DNA from: an uncultured Pelagibacteraceae bacterium
GTDB lineage: Bacteria; Pseudomonadota; Alphaproteobacteria; Pelagibacterales; Pelagibacteraceae
Direction of reading: 5' to 3'
NCBI GenBank assembly: GCA_902589795.1
Contig: CACIUJ010000007.1
Span: 1-36,405, forward strand
DNA length: 36,405 nucleotides
Positions 9,531-18,578 of this stretch are shown here, piece after piece. Under the pieces are notes generated by a model that was not told where the DNA came from, searched no databases, and saw only the letters and a list, made by a program, of their open reading frames with translations. The position numbers were made by a program, and so were the translations under genes. Within the stretch, counting starts at the first letter, position 1. Each line of letters opens with the position of its first letter.

Positions 9531-9559
9531 TTGAAAATTATTCTCATCTATCATAGACT
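9531..9559 (+). promoter_or_regulatory. Putative sigma-70-type promoter of the gcv operon
   Basis: A TTGAAA hexamer (9531-9536, five of six to consensus) and a TAGACT hexamer (9554-9559, four of six) are separated by exactly 17 bp. The predicted transcription start, about 7 bp downstream (near 9566), falls just before the first strand of the first glycine aptamer, which is the position expected for a riboswitch-controlled transcript. The geometry is seen directly; the function is inferred. Confidence 0.5.
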
Positions 9560-9565
9560 TTGTCT

Positions 9566-9711
9566 AATACGGGAGAGACCAATTTAATTGGCGCCGAAGG
9601 AGCAACCACCCCGGAAACTCTCAGGCAAAAGGACCGTACATAATAACTCTGGAAAGAAGGCTTTGCCTCACCGAAGGAGTAAATCTCTCAGGTAACTAGA
9701 CAGAGGGGGCT
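9566..9711 (+). promoter_or_regulatory. Tandem glycine riboswitch (two aptamers)
   Basis: Two glycine aptamers in series. Aptamer 1, about 9567-9638, has the canonical gggagagacc, gccgaaggagcaa and actctcaggcaaaaggacc elements. Aptamer 2, about 9645-9710, has ctctgg, caccgaaggagtaaa, tctctcaggtaa and agacagagg, with its closing helix formed by ctctg (9647-9651) and cagag (9701-9705). Aptamer 2 departs from consensus in reading ggaaagaa where ggagaga is usual and ggtaac where ggcaaa is usual. Only about 15 nt separate aptamer 2 from the gcvT ATG, with the purine-rich taaggg as likely ribosome binding site. No hairpin plus U-run lies between them, so control is probably at translation initiation. 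Glycine riboswitches on gcvT are known in SAR11 bacteria. Confidence 0.95.
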
Positions 9712-9725
9712 AGGTAAGGGTTATT

Positions 9726-10820
9726 ATGGAAACACAAAAAACAGCTTTATATAATTATCACAAAAGCCTTGGAGCAAAATTTGTTCCTTTTGCTGGTTAC
9801 GAAATGCCCGTTCAATATTCATCTGGAATAGTTGAAGAACATAAAATTACAAGAACTAATGCAGGTTTGTTTGATGTTTCTCATATGGGACAATTATTAA
9901 TAGAGGGGAATGAAAGTTTATCAGATGAATTAGAAAAAGTTATTCCAGTAGATCTAAAAAAAATAAAGCTCAATCAATCTAAATATTCTTTTCTAATTAA
10001 TGAAAAGGGTGGCATTTATGATGATTTAATTATAACTAAAGTTGATAATGGTTTCAGTATTATTCTTAATGCCGCTTGCAAAGATAACGATTTTAAAATT
10101 ATTAAAAACTCAATAGGAAATAAATTTAAATTGACCTTGTACAAAAATTTGTCCTTAATTGCTTTGCAAGGACCAAAATCTTCAGAAATATTAGAAAAAA
10201 TAATAAATGGAGTTTCTTCTCTCAGGTTTATGAATGGAAATAATTTTTCTTATAATGAAAAAAAAATATATATAACAAGGTCAGGATATACAGGCGAAGA
10301 TGGATTTGAAATATCTATACCAGATGAAGTTGTTGAAGATCTTGTAAAAAAAATAGTCTCCAAGGGAGCAAAACTAATTGGTTTGGGAGCTAGAGACACT
10401 CTAAGAATGGAAGCGGGATTGTGCCTTTATGGTCATGATATTAATGAAACAACAAGCCCAATTGAAGCAAATTTAAAATGGGCAATTTCGAAACGCAGGA
10501 GAGAAGAGGGCGGGTTTATTGGTTATGACAAAATTAAATTAGATATGAACGGAAGTCTATCTCGATTGAGAGTTGGCGTTATACCCGAAGGAAAAATCAT
10601 AGCAAGAGAAGGGGTTAAGATTTTTTCAGAGGACAATAAGCAAATTGGATCAATTACAAGTGGAACTTTTGGTCCAAGTGTTAATGGACCTATTGCCATG
10701 GGTTATATAAAATTAAATTTTTCTAAACTTGGCACAAAGGTTTTGTTGGAAGTCAGAGGAAAAAAATACAATGCTAAAATTTCTGAGCTTCCTTTTTATA
10801 AAAAAAATTATGTGAGGTAA
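9726..10820 (+). CDS. gcvT: Glycine cleavage system T protein (aminomethyltransferase)
   Basis: T protein of 364 aa, the normal length. It transfers the aminomethyl carbon from lipoyl-H protein to tetrahydrofolate, releasing ammonia and forming 5,10-methylene-THF. Family motifs are [19 protein letters not shown] near the N-terminus, [10 protein letters not shown] near 47-56, [25 protein letters not shown] near 183-197, [19 protein letters not shown] near 222-240 and [17 protein letters not shown] near the C-terminus. It is the first gene of gcvTHP and lies 15 nt downstream of the tandem glycine riboswitch, so its translation is probably induced by glycine. gcvH follows after 2 bp. The L protein (lpd) is not in the window and is expected to be shared with other dehydrogenases. 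Confidence 0.97.
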   Translation: METQKTALYNYHKSLGAKFVPFAGYEMPVQYSSGIVEEHKITRTNAGLFDVSHMGQLLIEGNESLSDELEKVIPVDLKKIKLNQSKYSFLINEKGGIYDDLIITKVDNGFSIILNAACKDNDFKIIKNSIGNKFKLTLYKNLSLIALQGPKSSEILEKIINGVSSLRFMNGNNFSYNEKKIYITRSGYTGEDGFEISIPDEVVEDLVKKIVSKGAKLIGLGARDTLRMEAGLCLYGHDINETTSPIEANLKWAISKRRREEGGFIGYDKIKLDMNGSLSRLRVGVIPEGKIIAREGVKIFSEDNKQIGSITSGTFGPSVNGPIAMGYIKLNFSKLGTKVLLEVRGKKYNAKISELPFYKKNYVR

Positions 10821-10822
10821 AA

Positions 10823-11203
10823 ATGAGTGAAAAAAAATATTCAAAACAACATGAGTGGGTGTCTGTAGAAGGAGATATTGCGACAGTTGGAATTACAAAA
10901 CATGCTGCAGAAATGTTGGGTGATGTAGTTTTTGTGGAACTGCCTGAAAAAGGAAAAAGTGTTGAAAAAGAAGGTCAAGCGGGAGTAGTAGAGTCAACAA
11001 AGGCAGCTAGTGATATTTATACTCCAATAACTGGAGAAATTACTGATACAAATCAATCTATTGTAGACGACCCTGGAGCTGTGAATAAAGACCCAGAGAG
11101 TGCAGCTTGGTTTTTTAAAATTAAAATAAAAAACAAATCAGAATTAGATCAGTTAATGAACAAAGCTGATTACGATAAGTTCGCAAAGGAGAATCCGAAT
11201 TAA
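10823..11203 (+). CDS. gcvH: Glycine cleavage system H protein (lipoyl carrier)
   Basis: Small lipoyl-domain carrier of 126 aa that shuttles the aminomethyl intermediate between P, T and L proteins. The lipoylation site is Lys60 in the motif [13 protein letters not shown]. The rest of the family pattern is present: [21 protein letters not shown] at the N-terminus, [16 protein letters not shown] near 32-47 and the C-terminal [14 protein letters not shown] ribosome binding site (gtgagg) precedes the ATG, and gcvP begins immediately after the stop. Length, motif and context agree, leaving little doubt. Confidence 0.98.
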   Translation: MSEKKYSKQHEWVSVEGDIATVGITKHAAEMLGDVVFVELPEKGKSVEKEGQAGVVESTKAASDIYTPITGEITDTNQSIVDDPGAVNKDPESAAWFFKIKIKNKSELDQLMNKADYDKFAKENPN

Positions 11204-14071
11204 ATGCTAAAAAACGCCCAGAAAGATTTTATCCAAAGACATATAGGATCTTCCAAAGAAGATCAGAAACTTATGCTTAAAGAATTAGGCTTTAATAGCT
11301 TAGATGAGTTAATTGCTAAAACAGTGCCAGAAAAAATTCTATTGAAAGAAAATCTAAGTATTGGTGAACCTAATTCAGAGTACAAAGCACTTAGAAAATT
11401 AAGGGACATCTCTCAAAAGAATAAAATTTATTCAAATTTTATCGGAATGGGATATTACGGAAATTATACCCCATATGTAATACTAAGAAATATTTTGGAA
11501 AATCCAGGATGGTATACTTCTTATACTCCATATCAACCTGAAGTAGCTCAAGGAAGACTCGAGATGCTTTTAAATTTTCAACAGATGATAATTGATTTTA
11601 CAGGGATGGATATTGCAAATGCATCTCTTTTAGATGAGGGTACAGCCGCAGCCGAAGCAATGGGTTTAAGTTATAGAATTTGTAAAAAAGACACTAAAAA
11701 AGTCTTTGTCTCAAAAAATTGTCATCCTCAAACTATCGATGTAATAAAAACAAGAGCTGAGCCACTGGGTTTAAAAATAATAGTAGGGGATGAAGACAAA
11801 GATATTAGTGATAATATTGTTTGTGGGATTATACAATACCCAGGAACCTTAGGAGATATAAAAGATCCCAGTGAAGCTATTAGCAAAATACATAAACAAA
11901 ATGGAAAAGCAGTATTGGTTTGTGATTTATTAGCTCTTGCCAAAATTAAAACACCTGGCGAATTAGGAGCTGATATAGCAGTCGGAAGTACACAGCGTTT
12001 TGGAATTCCAATGGGTTACGGAGGGCCCCATGCTGCGTTCTTTGCTACCAAAGACGAATACAAAAGATCAATGCCAGGAAGAATAGTTGGTGTTTCAGTT
12101 GATAGGCATGGTAACAAAGCTTACAGATTGGCTCTACAAACAAGAGAGCAACATATAAGAAGAGATAAAGCTACAAGCAATATTTGCACCGCTCAAGCTT
12201 TGCTCGCAATAGTTTCAGCTGCTTATGCTGTATATCATGGCCCAAAAGGAATTAAAAAAATAGCAGACACTGTTTCACAACTTGCTAAAAATTTTGCAGA
12301 TAAATTAAAACAATCTGGCTATGAACTATACTCAGATTATTTTTTTGACACAGTTACTGTAAAAACATTAGATAAAACAGATAAAATTTATAAAAACGCA
12401 CTAGATCAACACGTAAATTTAAGAAAAATTAATTCTGAGATGTTAGCAATTTCATTTGATGAGAGAAAAAATCTTTATAGAGCCAATCAGGTGTTAAAAA
12501 TTTTTAACTGTTCAGAAACAATTAAGGAAACGACTAAAGAAACTACAAATAAAAATTTATCTAATCTACCTAAAACTTTATTAAGAACCTCAACATATTT
12601 AGATCATCCAGTTTTTAATAGTTACCATTCTGAAACTGCAATGCTTAGATATTTAAAAAGATTAGAAGACTCTGATATTGCATTAAATAGATCAATGATA
12701 GCTTTAGGTTCTTGCACGATGAAATTAAATTCAGTTTCCGAAATGATACCTGTAACATGGAAGGAATTTTCACATCCACATCCATATTCTCCCATCGAGC
12801 AAATGGATGGTTATAGAGAATTGTTTATTGATCTAAAAAACTGGTTAAGAACAATAACAGGTTTTTCTGGTGTTTCTTTGCAACCAAATGCTGGGGCCCA
12901 GGGAGAATTTGCTGGCTTAATGGTAATTAGAAAATTTCATGAAAACAACGGTCAAAAAAAGAGAAATGTTTGTTTAATCCCGAGCTCTGCACATGGAACT
13001 AATCCAGCAAGCGCTCAAATGGCCGGCATGAAAGTTGTTGTTGTTAATTGTGATTTATATGGAAATGTAGATTATGAAGATTTAAAGAAAAAAGTTGAAG
13101 AATACTCAGATACCTTGTCCACACTAATGGTAACTTATCCGTCAACACACGGAGTTTTTGAAGAAAAAATAATAGATATTTGCGATCTAATTCATAAGCA
13201 CGGTGGTCAAGTTTATATGGATGGTGCAAACTTAAATGCATTGGTTGGTATTGCAAAACCAGGAAATTTTGGGCCTGACGTTTGCCATATCAATTTACAC
13301 AAAACATTCTGTATACCTCATGGTGGTGGTGGACCAGGAATGGGTCCTATTGCATGCAAAAAACATTTAGAAATTTATTTGCCAAGTCATCCAGTAATTG
13401 ATTGCGGTCCTCCTTCTGGAATTGGTGCAATCTCAGCAGCTCCCTGGGGAAGCTCAAGCATTCTTTCTATATCATGGATGTATATTAAAATGATGGGTGC
13501 AGAGGGTTTAAAATTAGCCACTCAAAATGCAATTTTAAATGCTAATTATATAGCACATAAACTTAAAGATCATTTCCCAATTTTATATAAAGGAATAAAT
13601 GGAAATGTTGCACACGAATGTATTATAGATATTAGAAAAATCAAAAGCGAAACAGGAATCACAGAAGAAGATATAGCAAAAAGATTAATAGACTTCGGAT
13701 TTCATGCACCCACAATGTCTTGGCCGGTTCCAGGCACAATGATGATAGAACCAACCGAAAGTGAAAGCTTGCAAGAAATTAATAGATTTTGTAATGCCCT
13801 TATAAAAATTAAAAATGAGATTGAAAAAGTAAAAAGTGGTCAATTTGATAAAAATGATAATCCATTAAAAAATGCACCTCATACTCACATAGAACTTACT
13901 GCTAATGAATGGAAACATAAATATGATAGAGAAACTGCAGCATATCCTTCTGCGACTTTAAAATCTTACAAGTACTGGCCTCCGGTTGCTAGAGTAAACA
14001 ATGTTTATGGAGATAAAAATCTTTTTTGCTCTTGCCCATCAATGGATGAGTATAAAGAGTCTGCAGCATAA
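11204..14071 (+). CDS. gcvP: Glycine dehydrogenase (decarboxylating), P protein
   Basis: Full-length single-chain P protein of 955 aa, so both halves that are split in some bacteria are fused here. It decarboxylates glycine with pyridoxal phosphate and passes the aminomethyl group to GcvH. Visible features: FIQRHIGSSKEDQKLML at the N-terminus, YTPYQPEVAQGRLE near 106-119, STQRFGIPMGYGGPHAAF near 262-279, and in the C-terminal catalytic half SAHGTNPASAQMAGMK and the PLP lysine (Lys700) in NLHKTFCIPHGGGGPGMGP. The start follows directly on the gcvH stop. The next gene begins only 9 bp after this stop on the same strand, and no terminator is visible, so read-through into the downstream flavoprotein cluster is possible. 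Confidence 0.98.
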   Translation: MLKNAQKDFIQRHIGSSKEDQKLMLKELGFNSLDELIAKTVPEKILLKENLSIGEPNSEYKALRKLRDISQKNKIYSNFIGMGYYGNYTPYVILRNILENPGWYTSYTPYQPEVAQGRLEMLLNFQQMIIDFTGMDIANASLLDEGTAAAEAMGLSYRICKKDTKKVFVSKNCHPQTIDVIKTRAEPLGLKIIVGDEDKDISDNIVCGIIQYPGTLGDIKDPSEAISKIHKQNGKAVLVCDLLALAKIKTPGELGADIAVGSTQRFGIPMGYGGPHAAFFATKDEYKRSMPGRIVGVSVDRHGNKAYRLALQTREQHIRRDKATSNICTAQALLAIVSAAYAVYHGPKGIKKIADTVSQLAKNFADKLKQSGYELYSDYFFDTVTVKTLDKTDKIYKNALDQHVNLRKINSEMLAISFDERKNLYRANQVLKIFNCSETIKETTKETTNKNLSNLPKTLLRTSTYLDHPVFNSYHSETAMLRYLKRLEDSDIALNRSMIALGSCTMKLNSVSEMIPVTWKEFSHPHPYSPIEQMDGYRELFIDLKNWLRTITGFSGVSLQPNAGAQGEFAGLMVIRKFHENNGQKKRNVCLIPSSAHGTNPASAQMAGMKVVVVNCDLYGNVDYEDLKKKVEEYSDTLSTLMVTYPSTHGVFEEKIIDICDLIHKHGGQVYMDGANLNALVGIAKPGNFGPDVCHINLHKTFCIPHGGGGPGMGPIACKKHLEIYLPSHPVIDCGPPSGIGAISAAPWGSSSILSISWMYIKMMGAEGLKLATQNAILNANYIAHKLKDHFPILYKGINGNVAHECIIDIRKIKSETGITEEDIAKRLIDFGFHAPTMSWPVPGTMMIEPTESESLQEINRFCNALIKIKNEIEKVKSGQFDKNDNPLKNAPHTHIELTANEWKHKYDRETAAYPSATLKSYKYWPPVARVNNVYGDKNLFCSCPSMDEYKESAA

Positions 14072-14080
14072 TAAAATTAT

Positions 14081-15322
14081 ATGAAAATTGCTGTAATAGG
14101 TTCAGGAATTTCTGGACTAAGTGCTGCTCATTTTTTATCTAAAAAACATAAAGTAGATTTATTTGAAAAAGATGATCACTTCGGAGGTCATTCATACACT
14201 TTTGAGGTTTCTTTAAAAGATTCTCATGAAAAAATTCCAATAGATTTAGGATTTATTGTATTCAACAAAATCAATTATCCAAATCTTGTAAATTTATTTG
14301 ACAAGCTTCAAGTACAATATGAAAAAAGCAATATGTCTTTTGCAGTTTCATTAAAAAACTCAAATATAGAATATTCAGGCAGTGGTTTAAAAGGACTATT
14401 TGCAAATAAATACAATATTCTAAATATTAATTTTGTAAAAATGATTAAAGAGATATTTTTTTTTTATAAGATGGCTAACAATATAAAAGAAAAAGATTTT
14501 ACAAATCAAACATTAGGTGAATTTTTAAAATCCAAAAAAATGTCAAATTATTTTATCAATTTTCATATTATACCGATGGTATCAGCAATTTGGTCTATGC
14601 CCACTAATTTGGCTTATGAAATGCCAATGAACTTGTTTATAAATTTTTTTCAAAATCATGGTCTCTTTAAAATTAAAAATAGACCTCAGTGGTACACAGT
14701 ATCAGGTAGAAGCAAAACCTATGTTAAAAAAATTCTAAAAACTATTAATGGAGAATATTTTAAAAATTATAAAATTAAAAACGTTTCAAGAGGTAAAAAT
14801 GGAATTAAAATATATTATGGGTCTTCAAATGAATATTTTGAATATGACAAAGTGGTATTTGCAGTACATGCAAACGAAGTATTAGAATTAATTGAAAATC
14901 CTACAGAAAATGAAAAAAAAATATTAAAAAATTTTAAATATAAAAAAAATATTGCATATCTACACAATGATGATCAATTAATGCCAGATAGAAAAAATGT
15001 ATGGTCTAGTTGGAATTCAATACTAGATAAAAATGATGCAAAAAAAAATTGTGTAACTTATTGGTTGAATAAATTACAGAATTTAAAAACTAAAAAAAAT
15101 TATTTCCTAACATTAAATCCATTTATTTCAATAGAAGATAAAAAAATTGTAAAAAAAGTTGAATTTACCCATCCCTGTTATGATATGAAAAGCATTAATG
15201 CACAAAAATATCTTTCAGAACTGCAGGGAATAAATAACAGTTATTTTTGTGGAAGTTACTTTGGTTATGGATTTCATGAAGACGGTTTAAATTCAGGAAT
15301 AGATGTTTCAAATAAACTATGA
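14081..15322 (+). CDS. FAD-dependent amine-oxidase-like protein of a lipid-modification cluster
   Basis: Flavoprotein of 413 aa with an N-terminal Rossmann motif (IAVIGSGISGLSAAHFLS) followed by DLFEKDDHFGGHSYTF, typical of the NAD(P)/FAD-binding amine oxidase/desaturase-like family that travels with DUF1365 and CFA-synthase-like genes. The C-terminus YFCGSYFGYGFHEDGLNSGI is the second conserved FAD-binding block. It overlaps the DUF1365 gene by 4 bp (ATGA) and leads a four-gene chain. In Rhodobacter and several gammaproteobacteria the equivalent cluster is in the sigma-E/ChrR singlet-oxygen regulon, and parts of it make furan-containing fatty acids. A role in oxidising or desaturating a fatty acyl chain is inferred from that context, and the exact reaction is unknown. 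Confidence 0.85.
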   Translation: MKIAVIGSGISGLSAAHFLSKKHKVDLFEKDDHFGGHSYTFEVSLKDSHEKIPIDLGFIVFNKINYPNLVNLFDKLQVQYEKSNMSFAVSLKNSNIEYSGSGLKGLFANKYNILNINFVKMIKEIFFFYKMANNIKEKDFTNQTLGEFLKSKKMSNYFINFHIIPMVSAIWSMPTNLAYEMPMNLFINFFQNHGLFKIKNRPQWYTVSGRSKTYVKKILKTINGEYFKNYKIKNVSRGKNGIKIYYGSSNEYFEYDKVVFAVHANEVLELIENPTENEKKILKNFKYKKNIAYLHNDDQLMPDRKNVWSSWNSILDKNDAKKNCVTYWLNKLQNLKTKKNYFLTLNPFISIEDKKIVKKVEFTHPCYDMKSINAQKYLSELQGINNSYFCGSYFGYGFHEDGLNSGIDVSNKL

Positions 15323-16092
15323 CCTTATTCAATTCTTGCATATATTCTGGTTTTGTAACTCATAGAAGATTTAAACCAAAAAGACATTTTTTTGATTACA
15401 AAACATTTTCTTTGTTAATTGATTTAAAAGAGTTAAAAAGCTTGGAAAAAAAAATAAAGTTTTTTTCTTACAACAGTTTTAATATTTTAAGTTTTTATGA
15501 TATTGATCATGGCCCTAGAGATGGTAGCTCTTTAGCTAAGTGGGTAAGACGTACGTTAAATAATGCTAAAATCAATATTGGATCAGGATCAATCAAATTG
15601 CTCTGCTATCCACGTTTTTTTGGATATGTATTTAATCCATTAAGTATTTTTTATTGTTATGATGAAAATTTAAAACTAAAAGCAATCCTTTATGAAGTAA
15701 AAAATACATTCAATGAACAACATACCTATGTATTTTCTGTATCCACATCTTCCAATAATTTAATTTTACACAAGTGTAATAAAAAATTTTACGTTTCTCC
15801 ATTTATGGATATGAAGACATTTTACAACTTTAGATTGTTGCATCCTGGAAAAATATTAAATGTTTTTATCAAACAATCAGATGAAAAAGGTACTTTGCTA
15901 ATCGCACGCCAAGTTGGAAAAAAGATAGAAATGACAAGCAAAAACTTAATACTACAATTTTTAAAACATCCATTTATGTCATTCAAAGTTATTGCAGCGA
16001 TACATTTTGAAGCATTAAGATTATGGGGGAAGGGGGTTAAACTAGTGCAAAAAAATAAAAAAAAAAGAAATAATTTATCTATAGAAAAATAA
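15319..16092 (+). CDS. DUF1365 family protein
   Basis: DUF1365 protein of 257 aa, standard length. Recognisable family blocks: YSGFVTHRRFKPKRHFFDY at the N-terminus, DHGPRDGSSLAKWVRRTL near 60-77, LLCYPRFFGYVFNPLSIFYC near 95-114, EVKNTFNEQHTYVF near 126-139 and KKFYVSPFMDM near 155-165. The biochemical role is not established as far as I know. The protein is almost always found between the flavoprotein and the CFA-synthase-like methyltransferase, as here, where it overlaps both (ATGA upstream, TAATG downstream). It presumably acts on the same modified lipid. No signal peptide is apparent. Confidence 0.9.
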   Translation: MTLFNSCIYSGFVTHRRFKPKRHFFDYKTFSLLIDLKELKSLEKKIKFFSYNSFNILSFYDIDHGPRDGSSLAKWVRRTLNNAKINIGSGSIKLLCYPRFFGYVFNPLSIFYCYDENLKLKAILYEVKNTFNEQHTYVFSVSTSSNNLILHKCNKKFYVSPFMDMKTFYNFRLLHPGKILNVFIKQSDEKGTLLIARQVGKKIEMTSKNLILQFLKHPFMSFKVIAAIHFEALRLWGKGVKLVQKNKKKRNNLSIEK

Positions 16093-17273
16093 TGAATAAA
16101 ATTGTAAACAAAATTTCAGATCTTTTTGTTTTTTCAAATTTAAAAAAAATTTCCAATGGATATTTGTGTTTAATAGACTCACAAAAAAAAAGTTATTTGT
16201 TTGGCGATAAGAAAAGTTTGTTAAAAGCAAAAATTAAAATTAATAATCCAGAATTTTGCTATAACATCTTGAGAAATGGTAGCTCTGCCTTGGCAGAAAG
16301 TTACATTAATGGGGATTTTGAAACCGATGATCTAACTTCTTTAATAGAATTAACAGCCAAAAATATAAAAACAACTTATAAATTTTCAGGTTTTTTTGAT
16401 TTTTCACTACTAAAAAATTTTTTAAAAAAAAATAATAATACGATTAAAAAAAGTAAAGAAAACATATCAATGCATTATGATTTAGGAAATAATTTTTTTT
16501 CTACTTGGCTTGATAAATCACTTACGTATTCTTGTGGTATATTCAATTCTTCAGAAGAAACTTTGGAACAAGCACAAATTAACAAATATAATAAATTAAT
16601 AAATATGGTGAAACCAAAAAAGGGAGATAGGATTTTAGAAATAGGGTGTGGATGGGGAGGCTTTGCAGAACATATTGCAAAAAAATATGATATTAAGCTT
16701 GATTGTATTACGATATCAAAAAAACAATATCTATATAGTTTAGAAAGAATTAGAAAAGAAAAATTAAACCACAAAGTAAATGTTAAAATGATGGATTATA
16801 GAAATCTTAAAAATAAGTATGACATTATAGTTTCAATAGAAATGATAGAGGCTGTTGGTGAAAAATATTTAAATGATTATTTTAATATTATTAAGAAAAA
16901 TTTAAATCCTGGTGGAAGAGGTGCTATTCAAGCAATTGTTATTAAAGATGAACTTTATAATAGATATAAAAGCAAAGAAGATTTTATACAAAAATATATT
17001 TTTCCAGGAGGTTTTTTGCCCTCTATTAAATCTTTAAACCAAATCTCTAAAAATTCAGGTTTGATAATTGAGGGATATCAATCATATGGTTTACACTATT
17101 CAAATACCTTACAGAAATGGAGAACAAGCTTTCTAAATTCTTGGGATAATATTTCAAAGCAAGGTTTTAACTTAAATTTTAAAAAAATGTGGGATTTTTA
17201 TTTTGCTTATTGTGATGCTGGTTTTAAATCAAAAAATATTGATTTAGTTCAATTTTCAATTTGCAATAAATGA
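16092..17273 (+). CDS. Cyclopropane-fatty-acyl-phospholipid synthase-like SAM methyltransferase
   Basis: CFA-synthase family protein of 393 aa. Such enzymes transfer a methyl(ene) group from S-adenosylmethionine to the double bond of an unsaturated phospholipid acyl chain. Visible are the family entry motif SMHYDLGNNFFSTWLDKSLTYSC near 125-147, the SAM-binding ILEIGCGWGGFAEHIA near 180-195, DCITISKKQY, SIEMIEAVGEKY near 255 and the C-terminal YIFPGGFLPS and LHYSNTLQKWRTSF. The neighbouring flavoprotein, DUF1365 and DUF3833 genes match the cluster in which the homologue (UfaM in Rhodobacter) makes methylated, furan-precursor fatty acids, rather than the stand-alone cfa of E. coli. Whether this organism makes cyclopropane, methylated or furan fatty acids cannot be decided from sequence. 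Overlaps with both neighbours indicate coupled translation. Confidence 0.92.
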   Translation: MNKIVNKISDLFVFSNLKKISNGYLCLIDSQKKSYLFGDKKSLLKAKIKINNPEFCYNILRNGSSALAESYINGDFETDDLTSLIELTAKNIKTTYKFSGFFDFSLLKNFLKKNNNTIKKSKENISMHYDLGNNFFSTWLDKSLTYSCGIFNSSEETLEQAQINKYNKLINMVKPKKGDRILEIGCGWGGFAEHIAKKYDIKLDCITISKKQYLYSLERIRKEKLNHKVNVKMMDYRNLKNKYDIIVSIEMIEAVGEKYLNDYFNIIKKNLNPGGRGAIQAIVIKDELYNRYKSKEDFIQKYIFPGGFLPSIKSLNQISKNSGLIIEGYQSYGLHYSNTLQKWRTSFLNSWDNISKQGFNLNFKKMWDFYFAYCDAGFKSKNIDLVQFSICNK

Positions 17274-17791
17274 GATTTTTTACATTATTTACTTTAATTG
17301 TATTATTAAACAGTTGTTCAAGTATGAAACCAATAGATTTTAAAGGCCAAAAACCAAGACTAATTATAGAAGATTATTTATCAGGTAACGTTAAAGCCTG
17401 GGGTATTTTGCAAAATAGAACAGGTAAAGTTACACGACAGTTTTCAGCTAATCTAAACGGTAAATGGGACGGCAAACAATTAATATTAGATGAAAAATTT
17501 AATTGGTCTGATGGTGAAGTTCAAACCAGACAATGGAAAATTATTAAAATTGATGAGCACAATTATGAAGGTACAGCGAATGATGTGGTAGGCAAGGCTA
17601 AGGGATATTCTTATGGACCAGCATTTAAATTTGAATATGTTTTATTAGTTCCCGTTAAAGGAAAACAGATGAAAATTACTTTTGATGATTGGATATTTAA
17701 GCAAGACGATAAAGTAGCAATTAATAGAGCTAAAATGACCAAATTTGGAATTAAGGTTGCTGAACTAACAGTTTTGTTTGTAAAAGATTAA
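17270..17791 (+). CDS. DUF3833 family lipoprotein
   Basis: Predicted lipoprotein of 173 aa. The N-terminus is a short hydrophobic signal ending in LLNSC, an acceptable lipobox with acylated Cys16. The body contains blocks I associate with DUF3833: LSGNVKAWGILQNRTGKVTRQF, GKWDGKQLILDEKF, GEVQTRQWKI, ANDVVGKAKGYSYGPAFKFEY and FDDWIFKQDDKVAINRAKMTKFG. The lipocalin-like pattern suggests binding of a hydrophobic ligand, perhaps the modified lipid made by its operon mates, which is inference. Its start overlaps the methyltransferase stop by 4 bp. Its stop codon overlaps, tail to tail, that of the convergent SDR gene, leaving no room for a terminator between them. Confidence 0.88.
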   Translation: MRFFTLFTLIVLLNSCSSMKPIDFKGQKPRLIIEDYLSGNVKAWGILQNRTGKVTRQFSANLNGKWDGKQLILDEKFNWSDGEVQTRQWKIIKIDEHNYEGTANDVVGKAKGYSYGPAFKFEYVLLVPVKGKQMKITFDDWIFKQDDKVAINRAKMTKFGIKVAELTVLFVKD

Positions 17792-18552
17792 TTTTTTTGA
17801 AGCTTTGTTAATTTTTTTATCAAATATAAATATTTCCAGTAAGGCATAATTCTTAAAATTTTCATTATTATTGTTAATTGTTTTGGAAATGTTATTTCAA
17901 AAGCCTTACTATTTATTAACCCTTTATATATTTTATTTGCAGCAAACTCCGAGGATTTAATGAATGGCATTTTAAATTTATTTTTATCAGTCATTGGAGT
18001 TTTAATGAACCCAGGAGAAATTAAAGAAACCCTAACATTGTATTTCTTAAAATCAAAATAGAGACTTTCTGCTAGATTAATCAAAGCAGCTTTTGAAGGC
18101 CCATATCCCGTTGAGTTAGGTAGTCCCCTATATCCAGCAACAGAAGAAACTATAGAAATATGTCCATTTTTTTTTTCTTTAAAATATTTTTCTACAGCTT
18201 TTATACAATTTAAGGTTCCAAAAAAATTTACATTCATAGTATTTTTAATTTGTTCCAAATTTATTTCTTTCTCAGTTTTGGGGTCATAGAATCCTGTAGA
18301 AAAAACGCATAAGTCTATATTATTAAATTTTTCTAAAATTTTATTAAATGTGCTTAATGAATTTTTTTGATCTAAAACATCCAAAGGAAAAGAAAAAATA
18401 TTTGAATTATTATTACTTAATTCTTCTAGTATTTTTTCTCTTCTTGCGGATGCGGCAACTTGCCAACCTTCCCTGGCAAATTTTATTGCCAAAGCTTTTC
18501 CAATTCCACTACTAGCTCCAGTAATCCAAATTTTTTTTTCATTTTCATTCAT
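17788..18552 (-). CDS. Short-chain dehydrogenase/reductase of the lipid-modification cluster
   Basis: Classical SDR of 254 aa with the NAD(P)-binding motif TGASSGIGKALA near residues 12-23, the arginine-containing AASARREK that favours NADPH, the conserved SSVAGYRGLPN loop and the catalytic YGPSK (Tyr-x3-Lys) near 149-153 with serine upstream. It reduces or oxidises a carbonyl or alcohol on an unidentified substrate. SDRs of this kind are regular members of the flavoprotein/DUF1365/CFA/DUF3833 neighbourhood, and here it lies convergent to that group with a 4-bp overlap of stop codons, and divergent from tspO with 26 bp between starts. No signal peptide is seen, so it is cytosolic. Confidence 0.88.
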   Translation of the reverse strand: MNENEKKIWITGASSGIGKALAIKFAREGWQVAASARREKILEELSNNNSNIFSFPLDVLDQKNSLSTFNKILEKFNNIDLCVFSTGFYDPKTEKEINLEQIKNTMNVNFFGTLNCIKAVEKYFKEKKNGHISIVSSVAGYRGLPNSTGYGPSKAALINLAESLYFDFKKYNVRVSLISPGFIKTPMTDKNKFKMPFIKSSEFAANKIYKGLINSKAFEITFPKQLTIIMKILRIMPYWKYLYLIKKLTKLQKN

Positions 18553-18562
18553 AATAAAAATA

Positions 18563-18568
18563 TATAAT
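18563..18568 (+). promoter_or_regulatory. Possible -10 box for tspO
   Basis: A perfect TATAAT occurs in the 26-bp space between the divergent SDR and tspO genes, 10 bp before the tspO ATG. The transcript would have almost no leader. No good -35 match is visible, and the region is A/T-rich enough for TATAAT to arise by chance. Confidence 0.3.
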
Positions 18569-18578
18569 AATCACTTTT

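Noticed and set aside
9554-9566. Perfect small hairpin TAGAC-TTT-GTCTA before the first aptamer, possibly part of the riboswitch leader
   Set aside because: It overlaps the likely -10 box and the predicted transcript begins at its end, so it probably is not transcribed. Five-bp arms are also easy to find by chance.
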